Below, piece by piece: positions 7,307-15,800 of a DNA stretch of 20,409 bases; positions within the stretch are counted from its first letter, which is position 1; each line of letters begins with the position of its first letter. The translations under genes and the position numbers were made by a program. A model generated the notes under the pieces. That model searched no databases. It saw nothing but the letters and a program-made list of their open reading frames with translations, and was not told where the DNA came from. The stretch is from an uncultured Clostridium sp. (GTDB lineage Bacteria; Bacillota; Clostridia; Oscillospirales; Acutalibacteraceae): contig CAKUYY010000024.1 in assembly GCA_934717555.1 (NCBI GenBank), positions 1 to 20,409 of the forward strand, read 5' to 3'.

Positions 7307-7860
7307 TGAAAGAAGTTTTTCAAGCGGCAGAACATAAAATGGATAAAACCGTGCAGGTACTCACTCACGAATATGCTTCTATTCGTGCAGGCCGTGCAAA
7401 TCCGGGAGTACTGGATAAGATTATGGTAGATTATTACGGAACGCCCACCCCGATTAACCAATTGGCTGCAGTTTCTGTGACAGAAGCCCGTACCTTAACG
7501 GTCCAGCCGTGGGATGTTTCTGTAGTGAGAGCGGTGGAACGTGCAATCCAAACTTCAGATTTGGGGATCAACCCCCAGAGCGACGGAAAGATTATCCGGA
7601 TTATATTCCCGCCGCTGACGGAGGATCGCCGCAAAGAGATTGTAAAAGATGTCAGCAAAATGGCAGAGGAAGCTAAGATAGCCATCCGGTCAGTACGTCG
7701 GGATGCGATTGAAAAATTAAAGGCTATGAAGAAAGCTTCTGAAATCACCGAGGACGACCTGAAAGACGCAGAAAAGCGTATGCAGGATATTACGGATAAG
7801 TTTGGCAAAGAGATTGAATCGATCTCGGAGAAGAAACAGAAGGAAGTCATGGAAATATAA
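7306..7860 (+). CDS. frr: Ribosome recycling factor
   Basis: Splits post-termination ribosomes together with EF-G. The 184-residue length is standard. Visible landmarks are EHKMDKTVQVLTHEYASIRAGRANP (first long helix with the conserved RAGRANP), YYGTPTPINQLAAVSV (the beta domain hinge), QPWD, NPQSDGKIIRIIFPPLTEDRRKE, and the charged C-terminal helices ending in KQKEVMEI. The start ATG 7306 lies in TAATG with the pyrH stop and has AAGGAGGAA at 7292-7300. The reading frame is open back to 7264, but that stretch is pyrH sequence in another frame. A perfect hairpin sits between this stop and uppS. Confidence 0.96.
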   Translation: MKEVFQAAEHKMDKTVQVLTHEYASIRAGRANPGVLDKIMVDYYGTPTPINQLAAVSVTEARTLTVQPWDVSVVRAVERAIQTSDLGINPQSDGKIIRIIFPPLTEDRRKEIVKDVSKMAEEAKIAIRSVRRDAIEKLKAMKKASEITEDDLKDAEKRMQDITDKFGKEIESISEKKQKEVMEI

Positions 7861-7872
7861 AATAAAAATGGT

Positions 7873-7908
7873 AGCTTGTGATTGTGGTTTTCCCCGCAAT
7901 CACAAGCT
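7873..7908 (+). promoter_or_regulatory. Perfect frr-uppS intergenic hairpin without U-tract
   Basis: AGCTTGTGATTG at 7873-7884 pairs with CAATCACAAGCT at 7897-7908 with no mismatch. The loop's TGG/CCG can add three more pairs. Only three T's follow, then AGATTGG, so it lacks the U-tract of an intrinsic terminator. Inside an operon it could trim downstream expression, stabilise the upstream pyrH-frr message against 3' exonucleases, or mark an RNase processing site. Which of these applies is not visible. Confidence 0.6.
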
Positions 7909-7930
7909 TTAGATTGGCAGTGAATATTGG

Positions 7931-8668
7931 ATGGGGTTGTTCTCAAAGGAAAAAAACAATCAGCAGACTCGGATATTGCCGCAGCATGTTGGGATTATCA
8001 TGGACGGCAATGGGAGATGGGCAAAAAAGCGGGGCTTGCCCCGGACCGCCGGGCATACGGTAGGTGCTAATAATTTTCGTACCATCACAAAATATTGCAG
8101 TAATATAGGAATCCCATACCTCACTGTATATGCGTTTTCTACAGAAAACTGGAAACGCCCTGCGGATGAGGTACAGGCATTGATGAAGCTGTTTCGGCAA
8201 TATCTGGAAGAAGCCCTTCGGGATTTTCAGGAAGAGAATATCAAAGTCATTTTTCTAGGGGATAAAAGTGGTTTTGCGCCGGAATTGCAGGAACTTATTG
8301 AACGGACAGAGGAAGCATCCGCCCACAAGACCGGTATGGTACTGAATATCGCTATGAATTATGGCGGTAGGGATGAAATTGCCAAAGCAGCCCGGGAGTT
8401 GGCGCAGGAGGTAAAAGAAGGAAAGCTGTCGGTGGGAGAGATTGACGAACAGGCTATTAGCAACCACCTCTATACAGCGGGACAGCCAGATCCTGACTTG
8501 ATTATTAGGCCAAGCGGGGAACGGAGAATTTCTAATTTCCTGCTATGGCAGTCGGCTTATGCGGAATATGTAACCATGGACGTATTATGGCCTGACTTTA
8601 AGCCAAAGGATCTAGAAAGAGCGCTGGATGAATACGCCATGCGCAACCGACGTTTTGGAGGGGTATAA
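7931..8668 (+). CDS. uppS: Undecaprenyl diphosphate synthase
   Basis: cis-Prenyltransferase that extends farnesyl diphosphate with isopentenyl diphosphate to the C55 carrier lipid for peptidoglycan. The 245-residue length fits. The N-terminal signature HVGIIMDGNGRWAKKRG (residues 19-35) contains the catalytic Asp25. Also visible are TVYAFSTENWKRP, LNIAMNYGGRDEI, and the C-terminal signature PDLIIRPSGERRISNFLLWQ followed by SAYAEYVTMDVLWPDF. ATG 7931 is the best start because it leaves the usual short tail before the signature, yet no good Shine-Dalgarno precedes it, unlike its neighbours. The hairpin just upstream may affect this. It ends immediately before the cdsA ATG. Confidence 0.96.
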   Translation: MGLFSKEKNNQQTRILPQHVGIIMDGNGRWAKKRGLPRTAGHTVGANNFRTITKYCSNIGIPYLTVYAFSTENWKRPADEVQALMKLFRQYLEEALRDFQEENIKVIFLGDKSGFAPELQELIERTEEASAHKTGMVLNIAMNYGGRDEIAKAARELAQEVKEGKLSVGEIDEQAISNHLYTAGQPDPDLIIRPSGERRISNFLLWQSAYAEYVTMDVLWPDFKPKDLERALDEYAMRNRRFGGV

Positions 8669-9508
8669 ATGCTGAAACGAATATTGTCGGCCGTTGTTGG
8701 GGTATCACTTGCGCTTGGCCTTTTGATTCTGAGTATCTGGGTTCCATTTGCCATCAATATTGCCATTGCTCTGGTATGTGTTTTGGCCATTTATGAAATG
8801 TTTACCGCTATGGGGATTTTCCGTATGTATGGGATTACCATTCCCAGTTTTCTTTTTGCCGCCGCCATGCCCTTATTGGGGGAAGGCTTTGCCTGGCAGC
8901 TTGCATGGTATGCCTATACGCTGTTGATTTTCGCCATCATGATTTTTATGAATAAGGTGCTGACCTTTAAAGATATCGCGGTCATTTACAGCATGAACCT
9001 GTTGATTACATTATCCCTGAGCAAGATTATTAGTCTGCGGGATATGGGATTGGAACAGGATAATCCTATGTTCGGCATTTTTTATGTGGTTATGGTGTTA
9101 GCCCTTCCATGGATGGCCGACACAGGAGCCTATTTTTTTGGAAGTTTTTTGGGAAAACATAAATTGTGCCCGGAGATTAGTCCCAAGAAAACGGTGGAAG
9201 GCGTTGTAGGGGGCGTAATCGTCTGTATACTGTCTACGCTGCTGGTAGGGTTGGTATTTGACCTGTGGATTTTTCCACAAGAGATAACAGTGCATTACCT
9301 AAGCTTGATTCTCTTGGGATTGATAGGTTCCGTATTATCCGTGTTGGGAGACTTGTGTTTCTCTTTGGTAAAAAGAGGATGCCATATTAAGGATTTTGGC
9401 AACGCAATCCCAGGGCATGGAGGAATCCTGGATCGTTTTGACAGCGTTGTTTTTGTGGCGCCTTTTCTTTATTTTTTCGCGCAATATCTCCCTTTGTATG
9501 GCGTATAA
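8669..9508 (+). CDS. cdsA: Phosphatidate cytidylyltransferase (CDP-DAG synthase)
   Basis: Integral membrane enzyme converting phosphatidic acid and CTP to CDP-diacylglycerol, the precursor of bacterial phospholipids. The 279-residue protein is strongly hydrophobic, with about eight likely membrane segments (for example residues 8-25, 28-47, 58-70, 78-95, 105-120, 135-150, 178-200, 208-228). The CDS family signature is complete at about 232-258: SLVKR, then KD, then PGHGGILDRFD with the catalytic aspartates. ALPWMADTGAYFFG (145-158) and SPKKTVEG (171-178) are also conserved. ATG 8669 follows the uppS stop directly, with GGAGGGG at 8657-8663. A 27-base gap leads to dxr. Confidence 0.96.
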   Translation: MLKRILSAVVGVSLALGLLILSIWVPFAINIAIALVCVLAIYEMFTAMGIFRMYGITIPSFLFAAAMPLLGEGFAWQLAWYAYTLLIFAIMIFMNKVLTFKDIAVIYSMNLLITLSLSKIISLRDMGLEQDNPMFGIFYVVMVLALPWMADTGAYFFGSFLGKHKLCPEISPKKTVEGVVGGVIVCILSTLLVGLVFDLWIFPQEITVHYLSLILLGLIGSVLSVLGDLCFSLVKRGCHIKDFGNAIPGHGGILDRFDSVVFVAPFLYFFAQYLPLYGV

Positions 9509-9535
9509 TATGATTAAACGCGGAGGTTCATGGCT

Positions 9536-10690
9536 ATGACTGGAAGTCTTTCGTTGTTAGGGTCCACTGGTTCCATTGGCACCCAGACCCTGGACGTAGT
9601 TCGCAAACTAAAAATCCCTGTTTGTGCATTGGCGGCGCATTCCAATATTGACTTACTGGAAAATCAGGCGAGGGAATTTTTTCCCAAGCTGGTAGCTGTC
9701 TATCAAGAAGAGGCTGCTCTGGAATTAAAAAAACGTTTGGCTGGTACCTCGATAGAAGTAGTTTCCGGAATGGATGGGCTGTGCCAAGCGGCTCAATGGC
9801 CAGAGGCGGAGATGGTGCTAAATGCAGTAGTAGGCATGGTAGGACTTCAGCCTACGCTCCAGGCGATAGAGGCGCAAAAAAATGTAGCCTTAGCAAATAA
9901 AGAGACATTAGTCACAGGCGGAAGCCTTGTGATGAGAAAAGCAAAAGAAAAAGGTGTAAAAATTCTTCCAGTAGATAGTGAGCATTCTGCGATCTTCCAA
10001 TGTATGCAGGGATGTCCAACCCCCAAAGCGCTGAAACGGTTAATCCTTACGGCATCTGGTGGGCCATTTTTTGGAAAAACGAGGGAAGAGTTACAGAATG
10101 TAACGCCCCAGCAGGCGCTCAAACATCCCAACTGGAATATGGGCGCTAAAGTCACCATTGATTCCGCTACCATGATGAATAAAGGGCTGGAACTAATTGA
10201 AGCTTTTTGGCTTTTTTCCATGACTGCGGATCAGATTGATGTAGTAGTGCATCGGGAGAGCATCGTACATTCTTTGATAGAATATCAGGATCACTCCATG
10301 ATTGCGCAGTTGGGTGTTCCCGATATGAGGATTCCCATTCAATACGCCATCACTTGGCCGGAGAGGTTTCCCTCCCCAGTGGATTCATTGGATTTGACAG
10401 AGGTGGGGCGCCTTACCTTTTATCCGCCAGACGAGGAGACGTTTACTTGTTTGCATGCCTGCAAAAAAGCCATCCAAAAAGGAGGCTTAGCCCCTGTGGC
10501 GGCGAATGGAGCCAATGAAGCGGCGGTACCGCTTTTTTTACAAGGGAAGATTTCCTTTTTGGAGATTGGGGACTTGGTGGGGCAGGCGGTGGAAAGACAG
10601 CCTGCCGGTACGATTTCGTGTTTAGATGATATATTACAGGCGGACCACGCAGCCAGAGCCTTTGTTTTTGACAGCGTTGGCGCCAGATGA
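9536..10690 (+). CDS. dxr: 1-deoxy-D-xylulose 5-phosphate reductoisomerase
   Basis: Second enzyme of the MEP isoprenoid pathway, converting DXP with NADPH to 2-C-methyl-D-erythritol 4-phosphate. From this start it has 384 residues, a normal length. Visible motifs are the NADPH loop LLGSTGSIG (7-15), ANKETLV (120-126), VDSEHSAIFQ (147-156) with metal ligands Asp148 and Glu150, TASGGPFF (172-179), the signature NMGAKVTIDSATMMNKGLEL (201-220) with Glu219, and VHRESIVHSLIEY (238-250). Two ATGs compete: 9530 is three bases from GGAGG (9522-9526), whereas 9536 is nine bases away and better placed, so I use 9536. The stop codon lies one base before the likely rseP GTG. Together with ispG and uppS it makes this an isoprenoid-rich operon. 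Confidence 0.95.
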   Translation: MTGSLSLLGSTGSIGTQTLDVVRKLKIPVCALAAHSNIDLLENQAREFFPKLVAVYQEEAALELKKRLAGTSIEVVSGMDGLCQAAQWPEAEMVLNAVVGMVGLQPTLQAIEAQKNVALANKETLVTGGSLVMRKAKEKGVKILPVDSEHSAIFQCMQGCPTPKALKRLILTASGGPFFGKTREELQNVTPQQALKHPNWNMGAKVTIDSATMMNKGLELIEAFWLFSMTADQIDVVVHRESIVHSLIEYQDHSMIAQLGVPDMRIPIQYAITWPERFPSPVDSLDLTEVGRLTFYPPDEETFTCLHACKKAIQKGGLAPVAANGANEAAVPLFLQGKISFLEIGDLVGQAVERQPAGTISCLDDILQADHAARAFVFDSVGAR

Positions 10691-10691
10691 G

Positions 10692-11774
10692 GTGGTAACC
10701 ATTACTGTTGTATTGCTCATTATTATTGCAGTTTTGTTGTTTGGATTTATCATTTTTATTCATGAGTTTGGCCATTTTATCATGGCGAAGCTTTCTAAAA
10801 TCCGAGTGAATGAATTTGCCATAGGCATGGGACCCGCTCTTGTGAAGTTTCAGAAGGGGGAGACCAAATATGCGCTGCGCCTCTTTCCCATCGGTGGGTA
10901 CTGTGCCATGGAAGGGGAAGACGAGGAAAGCGACGATGAAGCCGCCTTTGGAAATAAACCTGTCTGGAAACGGATTTTAGTGGTTGTCATGGGGGCGGTC
11001 ATGAATATTATCCTCGGTATTGCGCTCATGATGATCTTATTGGGACAACAGAATGGATTTGCCAGCACAACTATTGCGGATTTTGCGGATAACGCTTCCT
11101 CCCAGTCTACCGGTTTACAAGTGGGGGATCAGATCACCTCTATCAATGGATATGCGGTTTGGAGTAGTCCAGATATGAGTTTTGCCCTTGCTACTGACAA
11201 AGACGCTGTGGTAGATATGGAAGTTATCCGGGATGGACAGAAAATAACCTTGAATGATGTCACTTTTGATACGGTGGAAAGTGAGAATGGGACCCGTTCT
11301 ACAGTGATTGATTTCATTGTTGTGGGAATTCCTAAAACGTTTGGAAGTCTGATCACAGAATCGTTTAATCAGACAGTCAGTATGGTGCGCATGGTCTGGG
11401 CCAGTTTGGCAGGGCTTATCACTGGCCAGTTTGGTTTTGGTGATCTGTCCGGACCTGTAGGGGTGGCTACCGCCATCACGCAGGTGGCGTCAGAAGGATT
11501 AAAGACCAACTTTTTAGCTGCAGTAAACAATATTATTTATGTAATGGTGGTCATCACGGTAAACCTGGGAGTGGTAAACCTGCTTCCGCTTCCCGCGTTG
11601 GATGGAGGAAGACTGGTATTCCTAATTATAGAAGGGATCCGCCGGAAGCCGGTGCCGGCTAAATATGAAGGATGGATTCATGCGGCTGGATTTGTTTTGC
11701 TAATCCTACTGATGGTGGTGGTGACTTTCAGCGATGTCATGAGGCTGATTACGGGCCATGGATTAGGAGCGTAA
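10692..11774 (+). CDS. rseP: RseP/RasP-type site-2 zinc metalloprotease
   Basis: Intramembrane protease that cleaves membrane proteins such as anti-sigma factors or leftover signal peptides. A membrane segment at residues 6-28 contains the zinc motif HEFGH (His24, Glu25, His28). A PDZ-like domain lies near the centre (VGDQITSINGYAVWSSPD onward). The second active-site motif is NLLPLPALDGG (296-306) with Asp304. A final membrane segment, FVLLILLMVVVTF, is near the end. The start is uncertain. The frame is open from ATG 10626, well inside dxr. GTG 10692, one base past the dxr stop, gives the usual short N-terminus of 360 residues, but its Shine-Dalgarno is poor, and TTG 10713 is another option. 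The position after dxr and before ispG is common in Clostridia. Confidence 0.93.
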   Translation: MVTITVVLLIIIAVLLFGFIIFIHEFGHFIMAKLSKIRVNEFAIGMGPALVKFQKGETKYALRLFPIGGYCAMEGEDEESDDEAAFGNKPVWKRILVVVMGAVMNIILGIALMMILLGQQNGFASTTIADFADNASSQSTGLQVGDQITSINGYAVWSSPDMSFALATDKDAVVDMEVIRDGQKITLNDVTFDTVESENGTRSTVIDFIVVGIPKTFGSLITESFNQTVSMVRMVWASLAGLITGQFGFGDLSGPVGVATAITQVASEGLKTNFLAAVNNIIYVMVVITVNLGVVNLLPLPALDGGRLVFLIIEGIRRKPVPAKYEGWIHAAGFVLLILLMVVVTFSDVMRLITGHGLGA

Positions 11775-11778
11775 CGAG

Positions 11779-12828
11779 ATGGAAAGAAGAAAATGCAGGA
11801 AAGTTTCTGTGGGATCTGTGCAGATAGGGGGAGATGCTCTTATTTCTGTGCAGTCCATGTTAAATGTACCGGCTCATGATTTAGAAGGAAATATCCGCCA
11901 AGCAGTGGCCTTGCAGCAGGCGGGATGTGAGATAATACGGGTAGCGGTTCCCGACCGGAAAGCGGTATCCCTAATCCCAGCGTTAAAAGAAGCAGTGTCT
12001 GTCCCTATCGTGGCTGATATCCATTTTGATTATAGGCTTGCCTTGGAATCAGCGGCGGCAGGGGTGGATAAAATCCGTATTAATCCGGGAAATATCGGGG
12101 ATGACAGCCGAGTAAAGGCGGTAGCTCAGATTTGCCGGGATAAAAACATCCCGATTCGTATCGGGGTGAATTCCGGCTCCTTGGAAAAGGATATTTTAGC
12201 GAAATATGGGAGCCCTACCCCGGAAGCGTTACGGGACAGCGCTTTGTACCATGCTTCTCTGTTAGAAAAATTTGATTTTAACAATATTGTGCTTTCTTTA
12301 AAGTCTTCCCATGTACAGACGATGGTGAAAGCTTATGAGTTGACTGCCCAAGCTTGTGATTATCCTCTTCATCTGGGGGTAACCGAGGCGGGGACACAGC
12401 GTATGGGTATTATGAAATCTGCGGCCGGAATCGGGGCCCTGCTGTTACATGGAATTGGGGATACCATCCGGGTTTCTCTGACGGACGATCCGGTGCAGGA
12501 AGTCCGGGCCGCTTTGGATTTACTCAAAGCTTTGGATATCCGAAAACAGGGGATTCACTTGATATCCTGCCCCACTTGCGGCCGTACAAAGATAGATTTA
12601 ATCTCTTTGGCCAATCAAGCGGAAGAAAAATTAGCGGGATGTCATAAAAACTTAACGGTTGCCATTATGGGATGCGCCGTAAACGGTCCGGGAGAAGCAA
12701 AAGAAGCGGATATTGGAATCGCCGGGGGCGATGGGATAGGATTGCTCTTTAAAAAGGGAGAGATTATCCGAAGAGTTCCGGAAGATCGTCTTTTAGAAGA
12801 ACTGATGCAAGAGATTGAGCGAATGTGA
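11779..12828 (+). CDS. ispG: (E)-4-hydroxy-3-methylbut-2-enyl-diphosphate synthase
   Basis: Iron-sulfur enzyme of the MEP pathway reducing MEcPP to HMBPP. The 349-residue length matches the short bacterial form. The N-terminal TIM barrel shows VADIHFDYRLAL (78-89), KIRINPGNIG (98-107) and LGVTEAG (199-205). The C-terminal [4Fe-4S] domain has SCPTCGRTKID (263-273) with Cys264 and Cys267, then MGCAVNGPGEAKEADIGIAGG (297-317) with Cys299 and Glu306, and the usual acidic tail. The early QSMLNVPAHD differs from the common QSMTNT, a mild variation. ATG 11779 has AGGAG at 11765-11769 and follows the rseP stop by four bases. Next in the operon is polC, whose possible GTG start overlaps this stop. Confidence 0.96.
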   Translation: MERRKCRKVSVGSVQIGGDALISVQSMLNVPAHDLEGNIRQAVALQQAGCEIIRVAVPDRKAVSLIPALKEAVSVPIVADIHFDYRLALESAAAGVDKIRINPGNIGDDSRVKAVAQICRDKNIPIRIGVNSGSLEKDILAKYGSPTPEALRDSALYHASLLEKFDFNNIVLSLKSSHVQTMVKAYELTAQACDYPLHLGVTEAGTQRMGIMKSAAGIGALLLHGIGDTIRVSLTDDPVQEVRAALDLLKALDIRKQGIHLISCPTCGRTKIDLISLANQAEEKLAGCHKNLTVAIMGCAVNGPGEAKEADIGIAGGDGIGLLFKKGEIIRRVPEDRLLEELMQEIERM

Positions 12829-12842
12829 AGGGGATAGTCTGT

Positions 12843-15800
12843 TTGAAGACATTAGGGGAACTGTTCAAAAGGTATCTGGAAGATACCAGCCTGCTTTCCT
12901 CAGTGGAGCAGGGCGCTGTTCAGTCGATGAATATTGATGCTCAAAAGAGAACAATGGATCTTGACGTGGCGTTTTCACAGCCTGTGGAACGCCGCGTGCT
13001 TTTTGATACGGAAAAAACATTGGCAAAATCCAAACTCAATTTAAATTTTGTGAATATTTATCCCAAATTTCCTAAGGACAGTTTTTCTGTGGATTATTAT
13101 CCACAGTTAGTACAGGAATTAAGCCGAAAAATTGCGAGTTTAAATGGCACCGTGAAGGATTCTACCGCCCGTTTAGAAGGAAACCAGTTGACGGTCTCTC
13201 TGAAACATGGGGGACGGGAAATCTTGGCGAATAAAAAGTTTGACAAGGAACTTTCCCACCTGATTTATCAGGAGTTTGGTGTATCGGTACAGGTAGAGTT
13301 TGACGGTATATTGCAGGTAGAACACAAATCAGAAATTTATATTCAAAAACAGCAGATTCGGGAAGAAAAGGTGAAGAGGGAAAAAGTTGTCCAGGAAATA
13401 GAGGAATATGAATCCCATGATTACGAAGGGAAAAGAAAAGAATCTTCTTCTATTAGCATCCGGAAGGGGGAAACGTTAACCCCTACAGTTCTGTTGTCCA
13501 CTGCAAACCCCCTTTATGGAAAGCCGGGAAAAGGGAAACCTATACCCATTCAATCGGTAGCCCCGGATTCCGGCAGTGTTACCATATGGGGAGAAGTTTT
13601 TTCCTTGGACAAAAGGGAAACCCGGGATAAAAAGCGGAATATTTACTCCATCCAGATTACGGATTATACCAGCTCTATGACCCTGAAAATCATTGAGATG
13701 AAAGAACAGAGCAAGATGCTGGATACTATTTCCAAAGGAATGGCCCTGCTGGTACGGGGAGAGGTCAACTACGATAAGTATGACCGGGAAATCGTACTGC
13801 GCCCCCGCAGTATTTGCAGTGTGGAAAAAAGAAAAGTAGTGGATGATGCACCGGAAAAACGGGTGGAACTCCATTTACATACCAATATGTCGTCTATGGA
13901 TGGGATCAACACAGCCCAGGATTTGATCAATCGGGCTTATGAATGGGGACATAAGGCCGTAGCGATTACGGACCATGGGGTAGCGCAGGCTTTTCCTGAC
14001 GCTATGAATGCGGTAAAAGCGATTCAGAAAAAAGGTGGAGAGTTTAAAGTCCTGTACGGAACGGAAGCATATTTTATCAATGATATGATACCAGTGGTCA
14101 CAGGAGACTCTCAAATGCCATTGGAAGGTACTTTTATTTCTTTCGACTTGGAAACGACCGGCCTTAGCGCGGTAAACGACCGCATTACGGAAATTGGAGC
14201 GGTACGGATTGAAAATGGAAAAATTACGGATACTTTTTGTACCTTTGTCGATCCAGAACGCCCGATCCCCCCGAAGATTGTAGAGCTCACCGGGATTACC
14301 GACCAGATGGTAAAAGGTGCCCCCAAGGAAGAAGAAGCCGTTCGGGATTTTTTGGCCTTCTGCGGTACAGACAGCGTATTATTGGCGCATAACGCCCCCT
14401 TTGATACCTCTTTTATCAAGGCTGCTGCGGGACGGCATCAAATGGCCGTGTCCAATACTTATATTGACACAGTTCCCATGTGCCGGGCCATGCTTCCAGG
14501 GATCAAAAACCATAAGCTGGATACGGTGGCTAAGCATTTAAAACTACAGGAATTCAACCATCACCGTGCCTCAGATGACGCCACGATTTTGGCGCACATC
14601 TTTTTGGTTCTGGTTTCCCGCCTGAAAGAAGAACAGCATGCAAAAACTGTAGATCAAATCAATACCATGCTTGCCGGCGGAGATATCAAAAAGCTGCGTC
14701 CATATCATCAGATTATTTTGGTGAAAAATAAAGTAGGTTTAAAAAACCTCTATAAACTGATTTCAATGGCCCATCTGGATTACTACTATAAAAGGCCGCG
14801 CATTCCGAAAAGCGTGCTGATGCAGCATAGGGAAGGATTGATTTTGGGAAGCGCCTGTGAAGCGGGAGAACTATTCCGGGCAGTAGTAAACGGGCAGCCG
14901 TGGGAGAATCTTTGCAGTATCGCAAAATTTTATGATTACCTGGAAATTCAGCCCCTAGGAAATAACAGTTTTATGTTGAGAGATGGTACCGTTCAGAACG
15001 AAGAACAGCTCCGGGAATTTAACCGTACCATCGTTCGATTGGGAGAGAAATTGAATATCCCGGTAGTGGCTACCTGCGATGTGCATTTTATGGATCCCCA
15101 TGACGCGGAGTATCGGAAAATTTTGATGTCTGGCCAGGGATTCAATGACGCGGGGGAACAGGCACCCCTTTATCTGCGCACAACGCCGGAAATGCTGGAA
15201 GAGTTCTCGTATTTAGGGAAAGAAAAAGCCTATGAAGTGGTAGTCACCAACACCAATAAGATTGCGGATATGATCGAAGAAGTCAGCCCTATCCCGCCGG
15301 GGGTGTATCCTCCTTTTATTGATGGCGCGGAGGAACAGCTTACCAGCATTACCTGGGAACGGGCCAAAAAGGTTTATGGGGATCCCTTGCCGGAAATTGT
15401 TTATAACCGTTTGGAACGGGAACTTTCGTCGATTACCAAACATGGTTTCTCTGTTTTGTACATGACCGCCCAAAAACTAGTGGCAGATTCAGAGGCCCAT
15501 GGTTATTTGGTGGGTTCCAGAGGATCGGTTGGCTCCTCCTTTGTGGCGACAATGTCGGGGATTTCCGAAGTAAATCCGTTGTATCCCCATTATGTCTGCC
15601 CAAATTGCCAGAACAGCGAATTCTTTACGGATGGCAGTGTGGGTTCAGGGTTTGACCTGCCCGCCAAAAAGTGTCCAAAATGCGGCACAGAATACAACCG
15701 GGATGGACACAATATTCCTTTTGAGACCTTTTTGGGGTTTGATGGGGATAAGACGCCGGATATTGACTTGAATTTTTCAGGGGAATATCAAAGCGGGGCG

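Noticed and set aside
7434..7946. 170-residue open frame on the - strand opposite frr
   Set aside because: It is a mirror of a conserved gene, has no recognisable domain and no promoter or ribosome site.
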